Shown here: positions 1 through 9,777 of the stretch, piece by piece
Layout: each line of letters opens with the position of its first letter
Position numbering within the stretch: position 1 is the first letter of the stretch
Origin: Rhizobiaceae bacterium MnEN-MB40S
Lineage (GTDB): Bacteria; Pseudomonadota; Alphaproteobacteria; Rhizobiales; Rhizobiaceae
Length of the DNA stretch: 64,000 bases
Direction: 5' to 3'
Assembly (NCBI GenBank): GCA_024343425.1
Contig: BRLC01000008.1
Span: 1-64,000 of the forward strand
Translations under genes and position numbers: made by a program
Notes under the pieces: generated by a model
What the model was told of the DNA's origin: nothing
Database searches by the model: none
The model's input: the letters and a program-made list of their open reading frames with translations, nothing else

Positions 1-134
1 TCCTCGACGGAAATCTCGTCGAACGGGTTCATCGACATCTTCACATTCGCGAGCTCGACGCCGGAGCCGTCCGATTTCACACGGATCTTCACGTTGTAGT
101 CTACAACCCGCTTCACGGGCACGAGGATTTTCAT
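1..134 (-). CDS. etfB: Electron transfer flavoprotein subunit beta (5' end only)
   Basis: The first 44 codons of EtfB/FixA are present; the gene runs off the left edge. The readable N-terminus begins [19 protein letters not shown] and continues with the family's MSMNPFDEI segment (about residues 34-42), which is characteristic of the beta subunit that binds AMP and, with EtfA, FAD. The complex carries electrons from acyl-CoA and other dehydrogenases to ETF-ubiquinone oxidoreductase. ATG at 132-134 on the minus strand is the only start that gives the canonical N-terminus. Two further minus-strand genes lie upstream of it; a shared transcript is possible but not shown. Confidence 0.93.
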   Translation of the reverse strand, partial: MKILVPVKRVVDYNVKIRVKSDGSGVELANVKMSMNPFDEISVE

Positions 135-171
135 GCGTTTCAACTTTCGTTCCTGGATATGTTCTCGCCGG

Positions 172-507
172 TCAGCCGGTGACACGGTCTGAAATCGGCC
201 GGTAGATCCAGACCATCCGTTCGTCCTTCAGTGCAGGCGAAAGCGGCATGGCGTCGGTGCCGGACACGGCGCGCAATTCGGACAGCGTCTCGGAGACGTC
301 ATCGATGTCGATTTCGTAGACGGCCATGAAACCCCATGGCATTTGCCCCTGCCTGTGCTGGACCTCGTTGAGTTCAAACCGCTGCGCCGCCACGACGCCG
401 GGCAATTTCAACACGTCCGCCAGGTGAACGTTCGTATACCAGTCGTTGAATTCGTCTTCGCGACCCGCTTCGCAATTGGTCAGCGCAATCAGGTTGTATC
501 TGGGCAT
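172..507 (-). CDS. Small dimeric alpha/beta-barrel (EthD/DUF4286-like) protein
   Basis: A 111-residue protein. The N-terminus [11 protein letters not shown], then [21 protein letters not shown], resembles the ferredoxin-like fold of EthD/DUF4286 and related dimeric alpha/beta-barrel proteins, where an F-x-x-W-Y-x-x-x-H pattern marks the first helix. Members are often found beside short-chain dehydrogenases in catabolic operons, and here an SDR gene lies 119 bp upstream on the same strand. No catalytic activity can be assigned. It may assist or sequester an intermediate of the SDR pathway, but that is inference from position. Confidence 0.75.
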   Translation of the reverse strand: MPRYNLIALTNCEAGREDEFNDWYTNVHLADVLKLPGVVAAQRFELNEVQHRQGQMPWGFMAVYEIDIDDVSETLSELRAVSGTDAMPLSPALKDERMVWIYRPISDRVTG

Positions 508-625
508 GATTCCTCCACCTCAGTCAGCTATCGACGCAATGTTTCTAACAATTGTTCGAAAAATTGACAAGAGGAGACTGTCTCGAAATCACTGGAGGAT
601 GAAACCTTGTGGAAGTCGGAGACGC

Positions 626-1366
626 TTATTGCGCGGTATAGCCGCCGTCGATCCTGAAGTCGGCGCCGGTGACAAAGCGCGCGCCTTTCGAAGCCAGAAA
701 GGCGACCGCCGCCGCCACGTCTTCAGGCGTCCCCGTATGACCAATCGGGTGAAGAGGAGCGAGATACTCCTCCGCCTTCTCCTTGGAACCAAACAGCTCG
801 ACGAGTCTGTCGGTGGCGATTCCGCCTGGCGACACCGAATTGACGCGAATGCCAAGGGGTGCGCAGTCGAGCGCCAGGCTGCGCGTGAAAGCGAGAATGG
901 CGCCCTTCGTCGTCGAATACGCAACGCGTCCCGGCGACCCCACATGGGCGAAGGTCGAGGCCAGATTGATGATCCGCCCTCCCCGACCCATCCGTGACAG
1001 AACAGAGCGAGTGACGTTGAAGGCGCCCGTTATGTTGATATCCATGGTCTGGCGCCATTCCTGCGGCGTCAACTCGGTGATCGGAACGGCGCGCGTCACC
1101 GTCGCGGCATTGTTGACGAGTATGTCGGCTTCGCCCAGATCTCTGGCAAACGCCTCGATGGCGTCGAGATCGGTAATGTCGCAGCAATGGTGAAACAGCC
1201 TGTCGCCAGCCGACTCGGTCGCTTTAAAACCGGAATCAATGGAATGAACCGTCGCTCCACGGGCAACAAACGTGCCTGCAATAGCCTTGCCAATTCCTCG
1301 CAACCCACCGGTCACGATGCACGTTTCACCGGAGAAATCTAAACCTGACAATTCTGAATTCTCCAC
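626..1366 (-). CDS. Short-chain dehydrogenase/reductase (SDR family)
   Basis: A 246-residue classical SDR of normal family length. The cofactor motif TGGLRGIG lies at residues 19-26, NNA at 85-87, and the catalytic Ser137, Tyr150 and Lys154 of the S...YxxxK motif are all present, as is the PGG segment near 180. Such enzymes oxidise or reduce hydroxyl/keto groups with NAD(P). The C-terminus RIDGGYTAQ is typical. The longest start is GTG at 1366 with no clear ribosome binding site, so the true start could be a few codons further in. The substrate cannot be told from sequence. Confidence 0.88.
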   Translation of the reverse strand: MENSELSGLDFSGETCIVTGGLRGIGKAIAGTFVARGATVHSIDSGFKATESAGDRLFHHCCDITDLDAIEAFARDLGEADILVNNAATVTRAVPITELTPQEWRQTMDINITGAFNVTRSVLSRMGRGGRIINLASTFAHVGSPGRVAYSTTKGAILAFTRSLALDCAPLGIRVNSVSPGGIATDRLVELFGSKEKAEEYLAPLHPIGHTGTPEDVAAAVAFLASKGARFVTGADFRIDGGYTAQ

Positions 1367-1642
1367 AAACTATTTAAACAATTGAATGGCTTTTGTAGCT
1401 GATTCGAATTGCCGTTACGAAAAGCAATACTACGTTCGTGGTACTACATTCAGTATTACCTACCTCAGAATTTTCCTTATTTCCGGTCAAATCCGTCCGG
1501 TCCATCATGGGGGCGACGGCGAAGCGGGCGGCAGGAGCGGTCTGCGGCGTTGTTTGTTTTTCCCAAGCGTACAGCAATTCTTCCAAGACCTGTCCCGGAC
1601 GGGCTTGTTGCAGGGCGGCTGAAATGCGCGCCGCCTGCGGCT

Positions 1643-2893
1643 TCAAACGAGAAGTCCCTCGTCATCCAAAGTGAAGGACAGGACCGCCTCGTCGCTCTCG
1701 CCTACCGCGTCGGCGACGGCCACGAGGTAGTCGAGAGTGAGCGTTTCGCCCTCGCCCAGGGCGGCGGCGACGCTGTCTTCGAGTTCATGCGGCAGGTCGA
1801 ATATCGTCGGCAGAGTCAGCGAACTGGATCTGCGTGTCGCTGACAAGGGTAGTAGCCGACTCGTCATTGAGCAGTTCATAGGCGCCGAGATCGCGGCCGC
1901 TGCTGTTTCCGGACCCGTTCGCGATCTCCGGCGCATCATAGGTGTCTTCGCCGCGGGCGTCTGTCAGGGAAACCACGCCGTTATTGTTTGTGGACGCCGC
2001 GTCGAGGGCCGGGTTCGCGGCGTCCAGCTTGAGCGCGATCGTTTCGACCGGACCGCCATTGTCGGCGAGTTCGCCGGCCACCGTGACATTGTTGTCCAGT
2101 GTGATCGTGCTTGCGAATACGTCCGCAGCGTCGGCGCCGCCAACAAGATTAGCGCCATTGTGTGTGTAAAAGCCAGCGGAACAAGCGCGCCCACGTCGGA
2201 ATCACCGAGTGTGTAATCAACAGCCGTGTCGCCCGTGATTTCTTCGAAAGTTGCGCCGCCATCCGTGGACCGCCGCCACTGACACCAAAACGTCCCGAGG
2301 CCATCCGCGTCGGCCAGGCCGGACGCGTCGGCCGTCAGAACCTGATCCTGTTCCGCCGCGCCATTGATCAGCACTGAACCGGTTGGAGCATTGTTGTAGT
2401 CGTCTTCAACAACGAATTCTATGACCTCGAATGAACGGATCTCTACCCCGATACTGGCGAAGGTGCCAGAAGCCGTTCCGTTCTGCGCGATCATCCCCTG
2501 CAAAACAGCCAGTTTCGCCTGGAATGCCGCCGATGCGAATGTCGCCTCACTGATAATCAGACGTACAGTATCGCGGCCCCATCCACCTTTATAGAAACCT
2601 TGACTGTCCAGATTCTCGGCTTCGATATGGAGGACAAAGTCGTTGCCACTGCCAGCCATTACAACATCATCGCCACTCCCTGCGTTGATCACGTCATCGC
2701 CGTGACCGCTCAAGACAACATCATCACCGTCGCCGGCATCGATCGTGTCATCGCCGTTGCCGCTCAGGACAACATCACTGCTATCACCCGTACTGACAGC
2801 ATCGTCGCCATGTCCGGAAAGCACAGTGTCATTGCTCTCCGTACTCTCAATGTCGTCGTCACTGTCTGAACCAATCAAAACACCCTTAGTCAT
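1643..2893 (-). pseudogene. RTX-repeat / choice-of-anchor-Q-like secreted protein, frameshifted
   Basis: Starting from MTKGVLIGS (ATG at 2891-2893), the protein opens with glycine- and aspartate-rich nonapeptide repeats of the calcium-binding RTX type (GDGDDVVLS, GHGDDVINA, GSGDDVVMA). These are followed by a FEVIEFV-containing segment and an Ig-like stretch. A frame change near 2159-2167 moves the coding signal to another frame, which reads ELADNGGPVETIAL...GRDLGAYEL, the signature of a choice-of-anchor Q tail. A second change near 1810-1820 returns to the first frame, ending at 1643. An extra CA in a (CA)n run explains the first shift. A TTG at 2932 is an alternative start. RTX proteins are usually exported by type I systems, and one is encoded at 8048-11076. 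It could be a true pseudogene, a phase-variable gene or carry assembly errors. Confidence 0.7.
2640..2870 (-). repeat. Imperfect 27-bp tandem repeats encoding RTX nonapeptides
   Basis: About eight imperfect repeats of a 27-bp unit can be followed on the minus strand, each encoding a GxGxDDxxx nonapeptide. On the plus strand they show as recurring catcatcaccg/catcgtc blocks. They bind calcium in folded RTX proteins and are the N-terminal part of the broken gene. Confidence 0.75.
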
Positions 2894-3275
2894 CTCCAGG
2901 CGGCAAGCATCTATGGAGAGATTTGGGTTCAAAAACTGGCAGCCTTAATTCTTTTTCAATAAAATTTTATAGAATAATACTTAAATAATTAAATGGGCTT
3001 AGCTCCAATTTATGCACTGAAAAACTTTTAAAAATTATGAAATACTATAACACTCTCCATAGATTAGGGCGTAATCAAATGATGGTACATGGATTACTCT
3101 ATTAACAAACATAGGAATATTTTATCATTTCACCGTTATTGAAATTTTTGAATTTAATAATGATTTTCCTATACATAGATTATCGACTATATCTACTTTA
3201 TCAACTTATCATAATGCCGAGCTAGTAATTTTGTACTGCTCTGGATAGCATCTTTAGAGTTTGGGAAATTCATCC
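2894..3275. other. AT-rich intergenic region
   Basis: This stretch is much richer in A and T than the surrounding genes, with runs such as aaaattttatag and tttaaaaattatg. It separates the minus-strand RTX gene from the plus-strand sulfotransferase gene and presumably holds both promoters. No reading frame with coding character and no strong hairpin was seen. Confidence 0.6.
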
Positions 3276-4250
3276 ATGCCAAAGTTCCACTTCATTTCCG
3301 GCCTGCCCCGCTCCGGATCCACTCTTCTGGCCGCCATCCTCCGCCAGAACCCCCGCTTCCACGCGGGCATGTCCAGTCCGATCGCATCCCTGTTCGAAGG
3401 CATTATTGCGCAAGTTTCGGCCGGCAGCGAACTGTCAAGCATGGTCACGCCCAGACAGCGAGCCTCAATCCTGAAAGGCCTGTTCGACAGCTATTACAAT
3501 GAGCAGAAGGAAGACGTCATTTTCGATACGAACCGCGCCTGGACAGCGCAGCTTCCGGCGCTGATGCAGCTTTATCCCGACGCCCGTCTCGTTTGCACTG
3601 TGCGCGATGTCGCGTGGGTTCTCGATAGTCTTGAACGGCAATATCGCTCCAACGCATTCGAAAACACCCGGCTGTTCAATACCCCGATGGAGCGCGCCAC
3701 CGTCTACACCCGCGTCGACGCGCTCGCTTCTTCCAACCGTCTCGTCGGCTTCGCCTATCAGGCGCTTCGCGAAGCGTGCTGGAGCGATCATGCCGAGCGA
3801 CTTGTCATGGTGGACTACGACCTTTTATGCGCCGCGCCGCGAGAAGTCATGAGCCTGCTCTACCAGTTTCTGGACGAACCCGAATTTGAGCACGACTTCG
3901 ACAATATCGAGTATGACGCGCCGGAATTCGACGTTCAATTGGGCCTGTCAGGCCTGCATCGCGTTCGCCGCAAGGTGGAACTGCAACGTCGTCGCACCAT
4001 CTTGCCGCCCGATCTTTTCGATCGTTACGCCAATATGTCGTTCTGGCGCGATCTGAAAAATTCGGCCGCGTTTCGCATTACCACTCAGCCCCAGGAAACA
4101 AGCGATGGCGGCGAGGCAGACGCGCCTGAAGCGAGCCAGAACGACACACCGGCCGACGATCACAATGTCGGACGCGACGACAAGAAAAGCGAAAACAGTG
4201 ACGCCAGGGCGACACAATCCACAAACAAGAAAAGTCGTCGAAGAAAATAA
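3276..4250 (+). CDS. Sulfotransferase family protein with charged C-terminal tail
   Basis: A 324-residue cytoplasmic protein. The PAPS 5'-phosphosulfate-binding loop SGLPRSGSTLL is at residues 8-18, and the 3'-phosphate-binding Arg/Ser pattern is at about R110-S118 (VCTVRDVAWVLDSL). These define P-loop sulfotransferases, which move sulfate from PAPS to hydroxyl or amino groups. ATG at 3276 is preferred because it puts the P-loop at the usual distance from the N-terminus; an in-frame TTG at 3261 adds five residues. The last roughly 60 residues are a low-complexity hydrophilic tail ending in KKSRRRK, which is not part of the catalytic fold. The acceptor is unknown. The AT-rich flanks and nearby IS remnant suggest it may be acquired. 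Confidence 0.85.
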   Translation: MPKFHFISGLPRSGSTLLAAILRQNPRFHAGMSSPIASLFEGIIAQVSAGSELSSMVTPRQRASILKGLFDSYYNEQKEDVIFDTNRAWTAQLPALMQLYPDARLVCTVRDVAWVLDSLERQYRSNAFENTRLFNTPMERATVYTRVDALASSNRLVGFAYQALREACWSDHAERLVMVDYDLLCAAPREVMSLLYQFLDEPEFEHDFDNIEYDAPEFDVQLGLSGLHRVRRKVELQRRRTILPPDLFDRYANMSFWRDLKNSAAFRITTQPQETSDGGEADAPEASQNDTPADDHNVGRDDKKSENSDARATQSTNKKSRRRK

Positions 4251-4318
4251 AGTCTCCATGCCGACGGCAATAAACTCGGAAGGCGCCAGGCAATCGCCGT
4301 CTGTAGTTCAGAGTCTGC

Positions 4319-4959
4319 TCAAGAAAGCTGGTAGCGGGTGAGCCTTCTTGTCATGAGCTTTATCACTGCGGTCTGGATGAAGGCGAGGCTTGTCGTTGAG
4401 TACCGCTTGAAATCCTCGGGCTTGCGAGCCTGTCGAAGACGAGGGCTGCTCCGTCGCGATCCTGAATGCCCGCCGAGTGGACTTCTGCCTTCAGAAGCAT
4501 GCCCAACGTGTCGGCCAGAATGTAACGCTTGCGGCCCTTGATCTTCTTGCCAGCATCATAACCGGTATCACTATGGGCGTCCGGGCCAGTCATCACCGAC
4601 TGGCGATCGATAATGGCAAATGACGGTTGGTCTTCGTGGCCTTCCAGTGGCCGCTTCCTGCGGTAAAGCGCGTCATGAACACGCCGCCACGTCCCATCCC
4701 GGCAAAACCATTTGAAGTAGTAATGGACTCTGCTTTTCGGCGGGAAATCGTGCGGCAGCAATGCCCGTTGGCATCCCGATTGCAGCAGGTAGAAGATGGC
4801 GTCCATTGCGCAGCGCAGTGACGTCTTGCGCCGGCGACCCCGCTACGGCTGGGGCGGCATGAAGGGCTCGATCATGCTCCATTCCCGGTCAGTCAGTTCA
4901 CTTGCATAACGCAGCCCGCATCTGACATTGTGACGGCGGGTGAAGGGTGTCCAGGCCAT
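4319..4959 (-). pseudogene. IS5-family transposase remnant
   Basis: Reading down from 4959, the sequence gives an IS5-type N-terminus (LTDREWSMIEPFMPP), then an in-frame TAG at 4843-4845 (codon 39). The same frame continues through MDAIFYLLQSGCQ, a first catalytic Asp in IIDRQSVMTG, and GRKRYILADTLGM. Near 4440 the middle of the gene is missing, and a different frame supplies the family's C-terminal tail (TSLAFIQTAVIKLMTRRLT) to a stop at 4319. A nonsense codon plus an internal deletion with loss of later catalytic residues make it inactive. I could not recognise paired terminal inverted repeats, so the original element ends are unknown. Confidence 0.85.
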
Positions 4960-5459
4960 TCGATCTCTCCGTATTTATCGCAAAATACAAAGAATCTGAT
5001 TGCCGCCCATCACCCAATCCCCGATACCTAACCGGACATCCTTGAACAGACGCTCAAAGACGAACAAGAGTGTAACAAGACTATTGCGCCTCGCCAGTAT
5101 AATACTTATTCTGTTCACAAAAATGCGCGCCTGAACCGCCTGCCTCGACAAACCGAAGGCCATTTGAACAAACTATGGAGGAATTTGAATAAATGATTGC
5201 TACTGAAGTATACTTTACTGGAAATATCATAATACGCAATTAACACATTAGCGAACACAACCATAAAGCAAACGCATCTACATCATAAACAAATTTTATA
5301 CACGCTTGGTTTATTCTGAAGATTTCCGACGATTGTTAGCGCTAAAAGGCTTCTACTAGGTTATTTTCCCTCATTTTTAGTTGCTTATTGCATTATTTAT
5401 GTTAGCCCTTGAGAAGGCAATTACAGGAGTGACGTGAATAAACCTTTAGGAGAACTGTA
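4960..5459. other. AT-rich intergenic region upstream of the AraC-type gene
   Basis: About 500 bp with no credible gene. The left part (to about 5165) has mixed composition and the right part is strongly AT-rich. The region presumably holds the promoter of the AraC-type gene, whose ribosome binding site (aggaga) lies just before 5460. No further repeat or RNA structure was recognised. Confidence 0.6.
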
Positions 5460-6479
5460 GTGGTTCACGATTTAGTCCCGTCCATAATCTTGGACAAATC
5501 GATAGTGGGCGAAAAGCAAGTATTCGATGCATGGCGCGAACAGGTTCGCGAATGTTATGATATTAAGCTTGGATCGGATCAGCCAAGTTCTCGCGAGACG
5601 TTAAAAGCCTGGTTGATTGACTCGCTGATATTTACTGACGTGGCTTTCTCCAGCCAGTCATTCAGCCATTGCAAGTCCCATCTGAGAAACAGCAGCGACT
5701 ATCTTTCGCTTCAGATTTACTCCAAGGGTCGTTGCCGTGGAATTGTAGACAAGGTTTCGTTCGACATGCTTCCAGGGGAAGTTCATGTCTTCGACTTTTC
5801 TCGAGAATTCAATTCATACTCCGAGAACTCAGGCGTGTTCGGCGTCGCACTCCCGCACAAGGCCATTGGTTACGATCCGGGCCGGCATCCTGCCTACTTC
5901 AAATTCCCGTCGGGATCACCGATAACGCATCTGCTGATCGAAAGCGTGTTTGCAGTGCTCGACCGTGCATCGCAGATTACGACTGACGAAGCCGGCGCGA
6001 TCAGCGAAGGCTTTTGCGGCCTTCTGAAAGGGTTGCTCGGCATCACCCCGCTTGACGAACCCTTGTCGCCCAAACTTGGCAAGCTCCGCAGCGACGCAAT
6101 GAAGGAATATCTGGAAAAGCATCTGGCCGACCCTGATCTGAACGTAGAAAGATTGAGCAAGCAATTCGGCGTGTCCATTCCAACGGTTTACAGAGACTTC
6201 GCAGAAATTGGGGGCGTATCGCATTACATCATGCAGCGCCGTCTTGATCGCGCATTTTCGCGGCTTGTTTCAGGGCCTTCGCGATACGGAAAGGTTCAGG
6301 ATGTCTCAATGGGTCTCGGTTTCGAAGATCCGGCCTACTTCAGCAGGTTGTTTCGTCAACGCTTCGGTTTTACGCCGACATTCGTTATGAATATGAATAA
6401 ATCAGGCCACCCCTCGAAGTCAGATGGGAAAAATCATCAAACTCCCTTTCTGGGGGACTGGTTCAAGAGCATATCGTGA
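5460..6479 (+). CDS. AraC-family transcriptional regulator
   Basis: A 339-residue regulator. The C-terminal AraC/XylS double helix-turn-helix covers about residues 210-315. Its first recognition region reads LNVERLSKQFGVSIPTVYRDF and the second contains VSMGLGFEDPAYFSRLFRQRFGFTP, the family signature. The N-terminal 190 residues (with MLPGEVHVFDFSREF) resemble the cupin-like AraC_binding_2 sensor of NphR/FeaR-type regulators. The start is GTG at 5460, preceded at 8 nt by aggaga; no ATG fits. A decayed paralogue lies directly downstream in the same orientation. The effector and targets are unknown. Confidence 0.9.
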   Translation: MVHDLVPSIILDKSIVGEKQVFDAWREQVRECYDIKLGSDQPSSRETLKAWLIDSLIFTDVAFSSQSFSHCKSHLRNSSDYLSLQIYSKGRCRGIVDKVSFDMLPGEVHVFDFSREFNSYSENSGVFGVALPHKAIGYDPGRHPAYFKFPSGSPITHLLIESVFAVLDRASQITTDEAGAISEGFCGLLKGLLGITPLDEPLSPKLGKLRSDAMKEYLEKHLADPDLNVERLSKQFGVSIPTVYRDFAEIGGVSHYIMQRRLDRAFSRLVSGPSRYGKVQDVSMGLGFEDPAYFSRLFRQRFGFTPTFVMNMNKSGHPSKSDGKNHQTPFLGDWFKSIS

Positions 6480-6489
6480 CAAGGGGGAA

Positions 6490-7558
6490 ATGGCGGCCGA
6501 CTATATTCTGAAAGGCATTAAACCGATAGGCGGTCTGAAACTCCCCGCAGCCCCAAGGCTTCCTGATCACACCGTACACGGCAGGAGTATCGGTAAACGT
6601 GTACTGTCTCTCCTGCTGGACAAGTTGGTTGTTGGGGATGAGGATCTGATCGATCCATCGCGTGAACAGGTTCGGGTCTTTTGCGATTTCGAGAATGAAG
6701 GCGCATCGGAAAATGTGAGAGCTTGGCTAAGAGGCTTACTTGTCTTTTCCAACGTCACTCTTTTGAAGCAGTCGATTAGTCACCACAGCGGCGATTTGGA
6801 AAAAAGTATCTACCTTTCGCTTCAGGTGTACAGGAGAGGATTGTGTCGCGACTATTGCCATGACGTTTCCTTCGAAATGCTCCCCGGTCAAGTACACATC
6901 TTCGATTTTTAGCGTGAACGCTATTCGCTCTGCAGTCATTCGGATTCGGCCGGCGTGATTTTTCCCATGAAGCTGTCGGATATGCCCCCGGACGTCATCC
7001 GCCTCCTATCATGTTCCCCAGATGCGCGTCGGTCACCCATCTGCTTCAACAATGTCTTTTTGCCATTCTGAAACAGGCGCCTCTGATTCTCGAAAGATAT
7101 GCCAATTTTATAAAAGACGGGTTCTGCTATTCGTTGGAAGGTCTGTTGCAGTTTTCACCGGGCGATGATTACACAAAGGCGACATACGGCGACGCCCGCA
7201 GCAAGGCATTGCATTCCTATCTGGACAAGAACCTGGCTTGCCCCAACCTCGATGTCGACAGGCTGAGCAAGGAATTCGACATTCCCAAACCGACGGTTAC
7301 AGAGATTTCGTCGAGGTTGGCGGCATTGCGCAGTACATCAAGCGGCGGCGTCTGGACCGCGTTCTTTTTTGCTTGCTTCGGGTCCGTCGCGATACGGGAA
7401 AATTCGGGAAATCGTCGCCAGGGATCAGTTTCGATGACCCGGCCCGCTTCAGCAAGTTGTTTCGCCTGCGCTTTGGCGTCCCGCCATCATCGGTAAGAAT
7501 GAGTAAAGGACCGCACGCCAATCGCAACGCTGTAAGAAGATGCGCCGCGACGCCTTAA
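6490..7558 (+). pseudogene. Decayed tandem copy of the AraC-family regulator
   Basis: This region aligns by eye along its whole length with the regulator at 5460-6479. The lesions can be placed. A TAG at 6910-6912 stands where the intact copy has Ser in VFDFSRE. One base is lost from a C run near 6966 (after it the frame reads HEAVGYAPGRHP, matching PHKAIGYDPGRHP). One T is lost near 7302, where PTVYRDF became PTVTEI. The last frame ends with the HTH signature SFDDPARFSKLFRLRFGVPPSS and a stop at 7556-7558. Three independent disabling changes make it a pseudogene. Confidence 0.9.
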
Positions 7559-8047
7559 CTCGGTGAGTGGTTCAAAGGCATCACCTGAGGAGACGCCGCC
7601 CCACTACGCGGCGCCTGGAGTCAACCAGAACACGTTATAGTTTGGGCAAACACTTTATTCTTGAATCCGATAGCGCTACCAACGAGTGTTGCGCATGCTT
7701 GCTGCATCAGACGAAAGCGCAAGCGCCAATCCCGGTCTCACCATTAATCAATTCTCCCAGAACTACTCTTTTTGAGAGAATCCTTTAGTACAGTCTAGAC
7801 ATTTGAGTATTTATAAAGATAATCACTTCCAACGTTGCATTTATTTATCATATCCTTTCGGTGATACTATAAAGGATATCAGTATGCGATCGCATTCTGG
7901 TGCTTTAAATATGGAAAAATTAGTCAAATTTTCCTTTAATTTGACTCCATTGAATTCAGTTGGCTCGAAATATCATTCGCATCTGCGAAATAACTCGACT
8001 TTTACTGTTGAGAATCCACGTTGTTCATCCTTGAAAGGCGCTGGATA
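7559..8047. other. Intergenic region with one perfect palindrome
   Basis: Nearly 490 bp without a convincing gene, AT-rich from about 7750. It contains the 12-bp palindrome ATGCGATCGCAT at 7884-7895. This shares TGCGATCGCA with two of the four regulon operators further right but lacks their three-base spacer arrangement. It presumably includes the promoter of the secretion genes that start at 8048. Confidence 0.5.
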
Positions 8048-9775
8048 GTGTTGACGCGACCGAAACCCTCCGACGACGTCAAGGCCGAACTCGGTCAAAC
8101 ATTGAACCGGTCCCGCAAGGCGCTGTTGGGTGTGGCGCTGTTTTCCTCCATCATCAATATACTGATGCTGAGCGGCCCCCTGTTCATGATGCAGGTCTAT
8201 GACCGCGTCCTGCCGTCCCGCTCCATACCAACCCTCATCGCATTGGCGTTGCTTGTCGGTCTCCTGTTCGCGATCCAAGGCGTTCTCGATGGTATCCGCG
8301 CGCGCGTGTTGCAACGTATTGGCAGGTCATTCGACAGCTTCCTGTCCGGCCGGGTTTTCAACACGATCCTGCGGCTGCCGCTGGCCAAACCCGCCCGTGG
8401 AGACGGGCTGCAGCCGGTGCGCGATCTCGATCAGATAAGGACGTTTCTGGGAAGCGCCGGACCGGCCGCATTCTTCGACCTGCCGTGGATGCCGCTGTAT
8501 ATCGTGGTTTGCTATCTTATCCATCCCCTTATCGGCTACGCGGCGGTCGCCGGCGCGTTTGTCATCGTCGCCGTGTCGCTGACGGCGGAATTCTCCAATC
8601 GCGGTCCTTCGCGGGAAGCCGCTGAACTGGCCGGTCCGCGGAACTCTGTTCTGGACGCAGGCAGGCGGAACGCTGAAGTCGTCGCTGCGATGGGAATGAG
8701 CGAACGTTTGCGGTCGCGGTGGGAGAGCATCAACAGCAAATATCTCGACAGTCACCAGAAAGCCGCCGATCGAACCAGCGGGCTGTCATCGATTGCCCGC
8801 ACATTTCGATTGTTCATACAGTCGATGGTGCTCGCGCTCGGGGCCTATCTGGTCATCGAAAATCAAGTAACGACCGGCGCTATCATTGCAAGCGCCATCC
8901 TGGTCTCGCGGGCGCTTGGACCGGTCGAACAGGCGGTGGCCCACTGGAAAAACCTGGTGGCCACGCGCATAAGCTGGCGCCGGCTGAGCGAACTCCTCAA
9001 GACGATGCCGGAACAGTCGAATGCGCTGCAACTGCCAGCGCCGCAGAAAACTCTCTCCGTTGAACATGTCACGGCCGTTCCGCCGGGAAACAAGCGGCTT
9101 GTCGTCCACGACATTGCATTCACCCTGTCCGCCGGAGACGGTCTCGGGGTCGTCGGAGCGAGCGGATCCGGCAAGTCGTCGCTGGCCCGCCTTCTCATCG
9201 GCGCCTGGCGGCCGGTTCGCGGCACGGTGCGCCTTGACGGCGCGTCCCTCGACCAGTGGTCTTCGGAGCAGCTCGGCGCCCATATAGGCTACCTGCCCCA
9301 GGACATCGAGCTGTTCGACGGTTCGGTGGCGGACAACATCTGCCGCTTCGACCCCGATGCACAGGACGAAGACGTGATCGCGGCGGCCATGGCGGCCGGC
9401 GTCCATGAACTTATCCTGAAATTTCCGGACGGCTACGAGACGCAACTCGGAGACGGCGGATCGGCCTTGTCCGCAGGCCAGCGACAGCGCGTGGCGCTCG
9501 CCCGAGCGCTTTATCGCGACCCCTTCCTGGTCGTTCTTGACGAACCGAACTCCAATCTAGACGGCGCCGGTGAAGAAGCCCTGACGGCCGCAATCCGGGG
9601 CGTGCGCAAACGCGGCGGCGTCGTCGTCGTGATTGCGCATCGCCCAAGCGCGATTGCCGCCGTCAACCTCGTCCTGGCGATGGGCGAAGGCAAGCAGATG
9701 GGTTTCGGCCCGAAAGAGGAAATCGTCAGCACGACGCCCAGACCGGTCAAACAGGTAGAAAGGACGGTGTCCTGA
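8048..9775 (+). CDS. Type I secretion system permease/ATPase (PrtD/HlyB-like)
   Basis: A 575-residue ABC exporter half-molecule: about five or six membrane segments within residues 30-290, then the nucleotide-binding domain. Walker A GASGSGKS is at 370-377, the signature LSAGQRQR begins near 474, Walker B LVVLDE ends at 498-499, and the H-loop is in IAHRP. With the HlyD-type protein encoded 2 bp downstream and an outer-membrane TolC-type channel (not in the window) it would export proteins with C-terminal signals, typically RTX proteins. GTG at 8048 is preferred; a TTG at 8021 would add nine residues. The only RTX-like candidate substrate nearby is the frameshifted gene at 1643-2893. Confidence 0.92.
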   Translation: MLTRPKPSDDVKAELGQTLNRSRKALLGVALFSSIINILMLSGPLFMMQVYDRVLPSRSIPTLIALALLVGLLFAIQGVLDGIRARVLQRIGRSFDSFLSGRVFNTILRLPLAKPARGDGLQPVRDLDQIRTFLGSAGPAAFFDLPWMPLYIVVCYLIHPLIGYAAVAGAFVIVAVSLTAEFSNRGPSREAAELAGPRNSVLDAGRRNAEVVAAMGMSERLRSRWESINSKYLDSHQKAADRTSGLSSIARTFRLFIQSMVLALGAYLVIENQVTTGAIIASAILVSRALGPVEQAVAHWKNLVATRISWRRLSELLKTMPEQSNALQLPAPQKTLSVEHVTAVPPGNKRLVVHDIAFTLSAGDGLGVVGASGSGKSSLARLLIGAWRPVRGTVRLDGASLDQWSSEQLGAHIGYLPQDIELFDGSVADNICRFDPDAQDEDVIAAAMAAGVHELILKFPDGYETQLGDGGSALSAGQRQRVALARALYRDPFLVVLDEPNSNLDGAGEEALTAAIRGVRKRGGVVVVIAHRPSAIAAVNLVLAMGEGKQMGFGPKEEIVSTTPRPVKQVERTVS

Positions 9776-9777
9776 AG

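Noticed and set aside
446..997. Plus-strand frame overlapping the SDR gene
   Set aside because: It lies antisense to the SDR with all catalytic motifs; no coding features of its own.
4319..4979. Terminal inverted repeats of the IS5 element
   Set aside because: Comparing both ends by eye gave no convincing paired repeat, so no element boundary is claimed.
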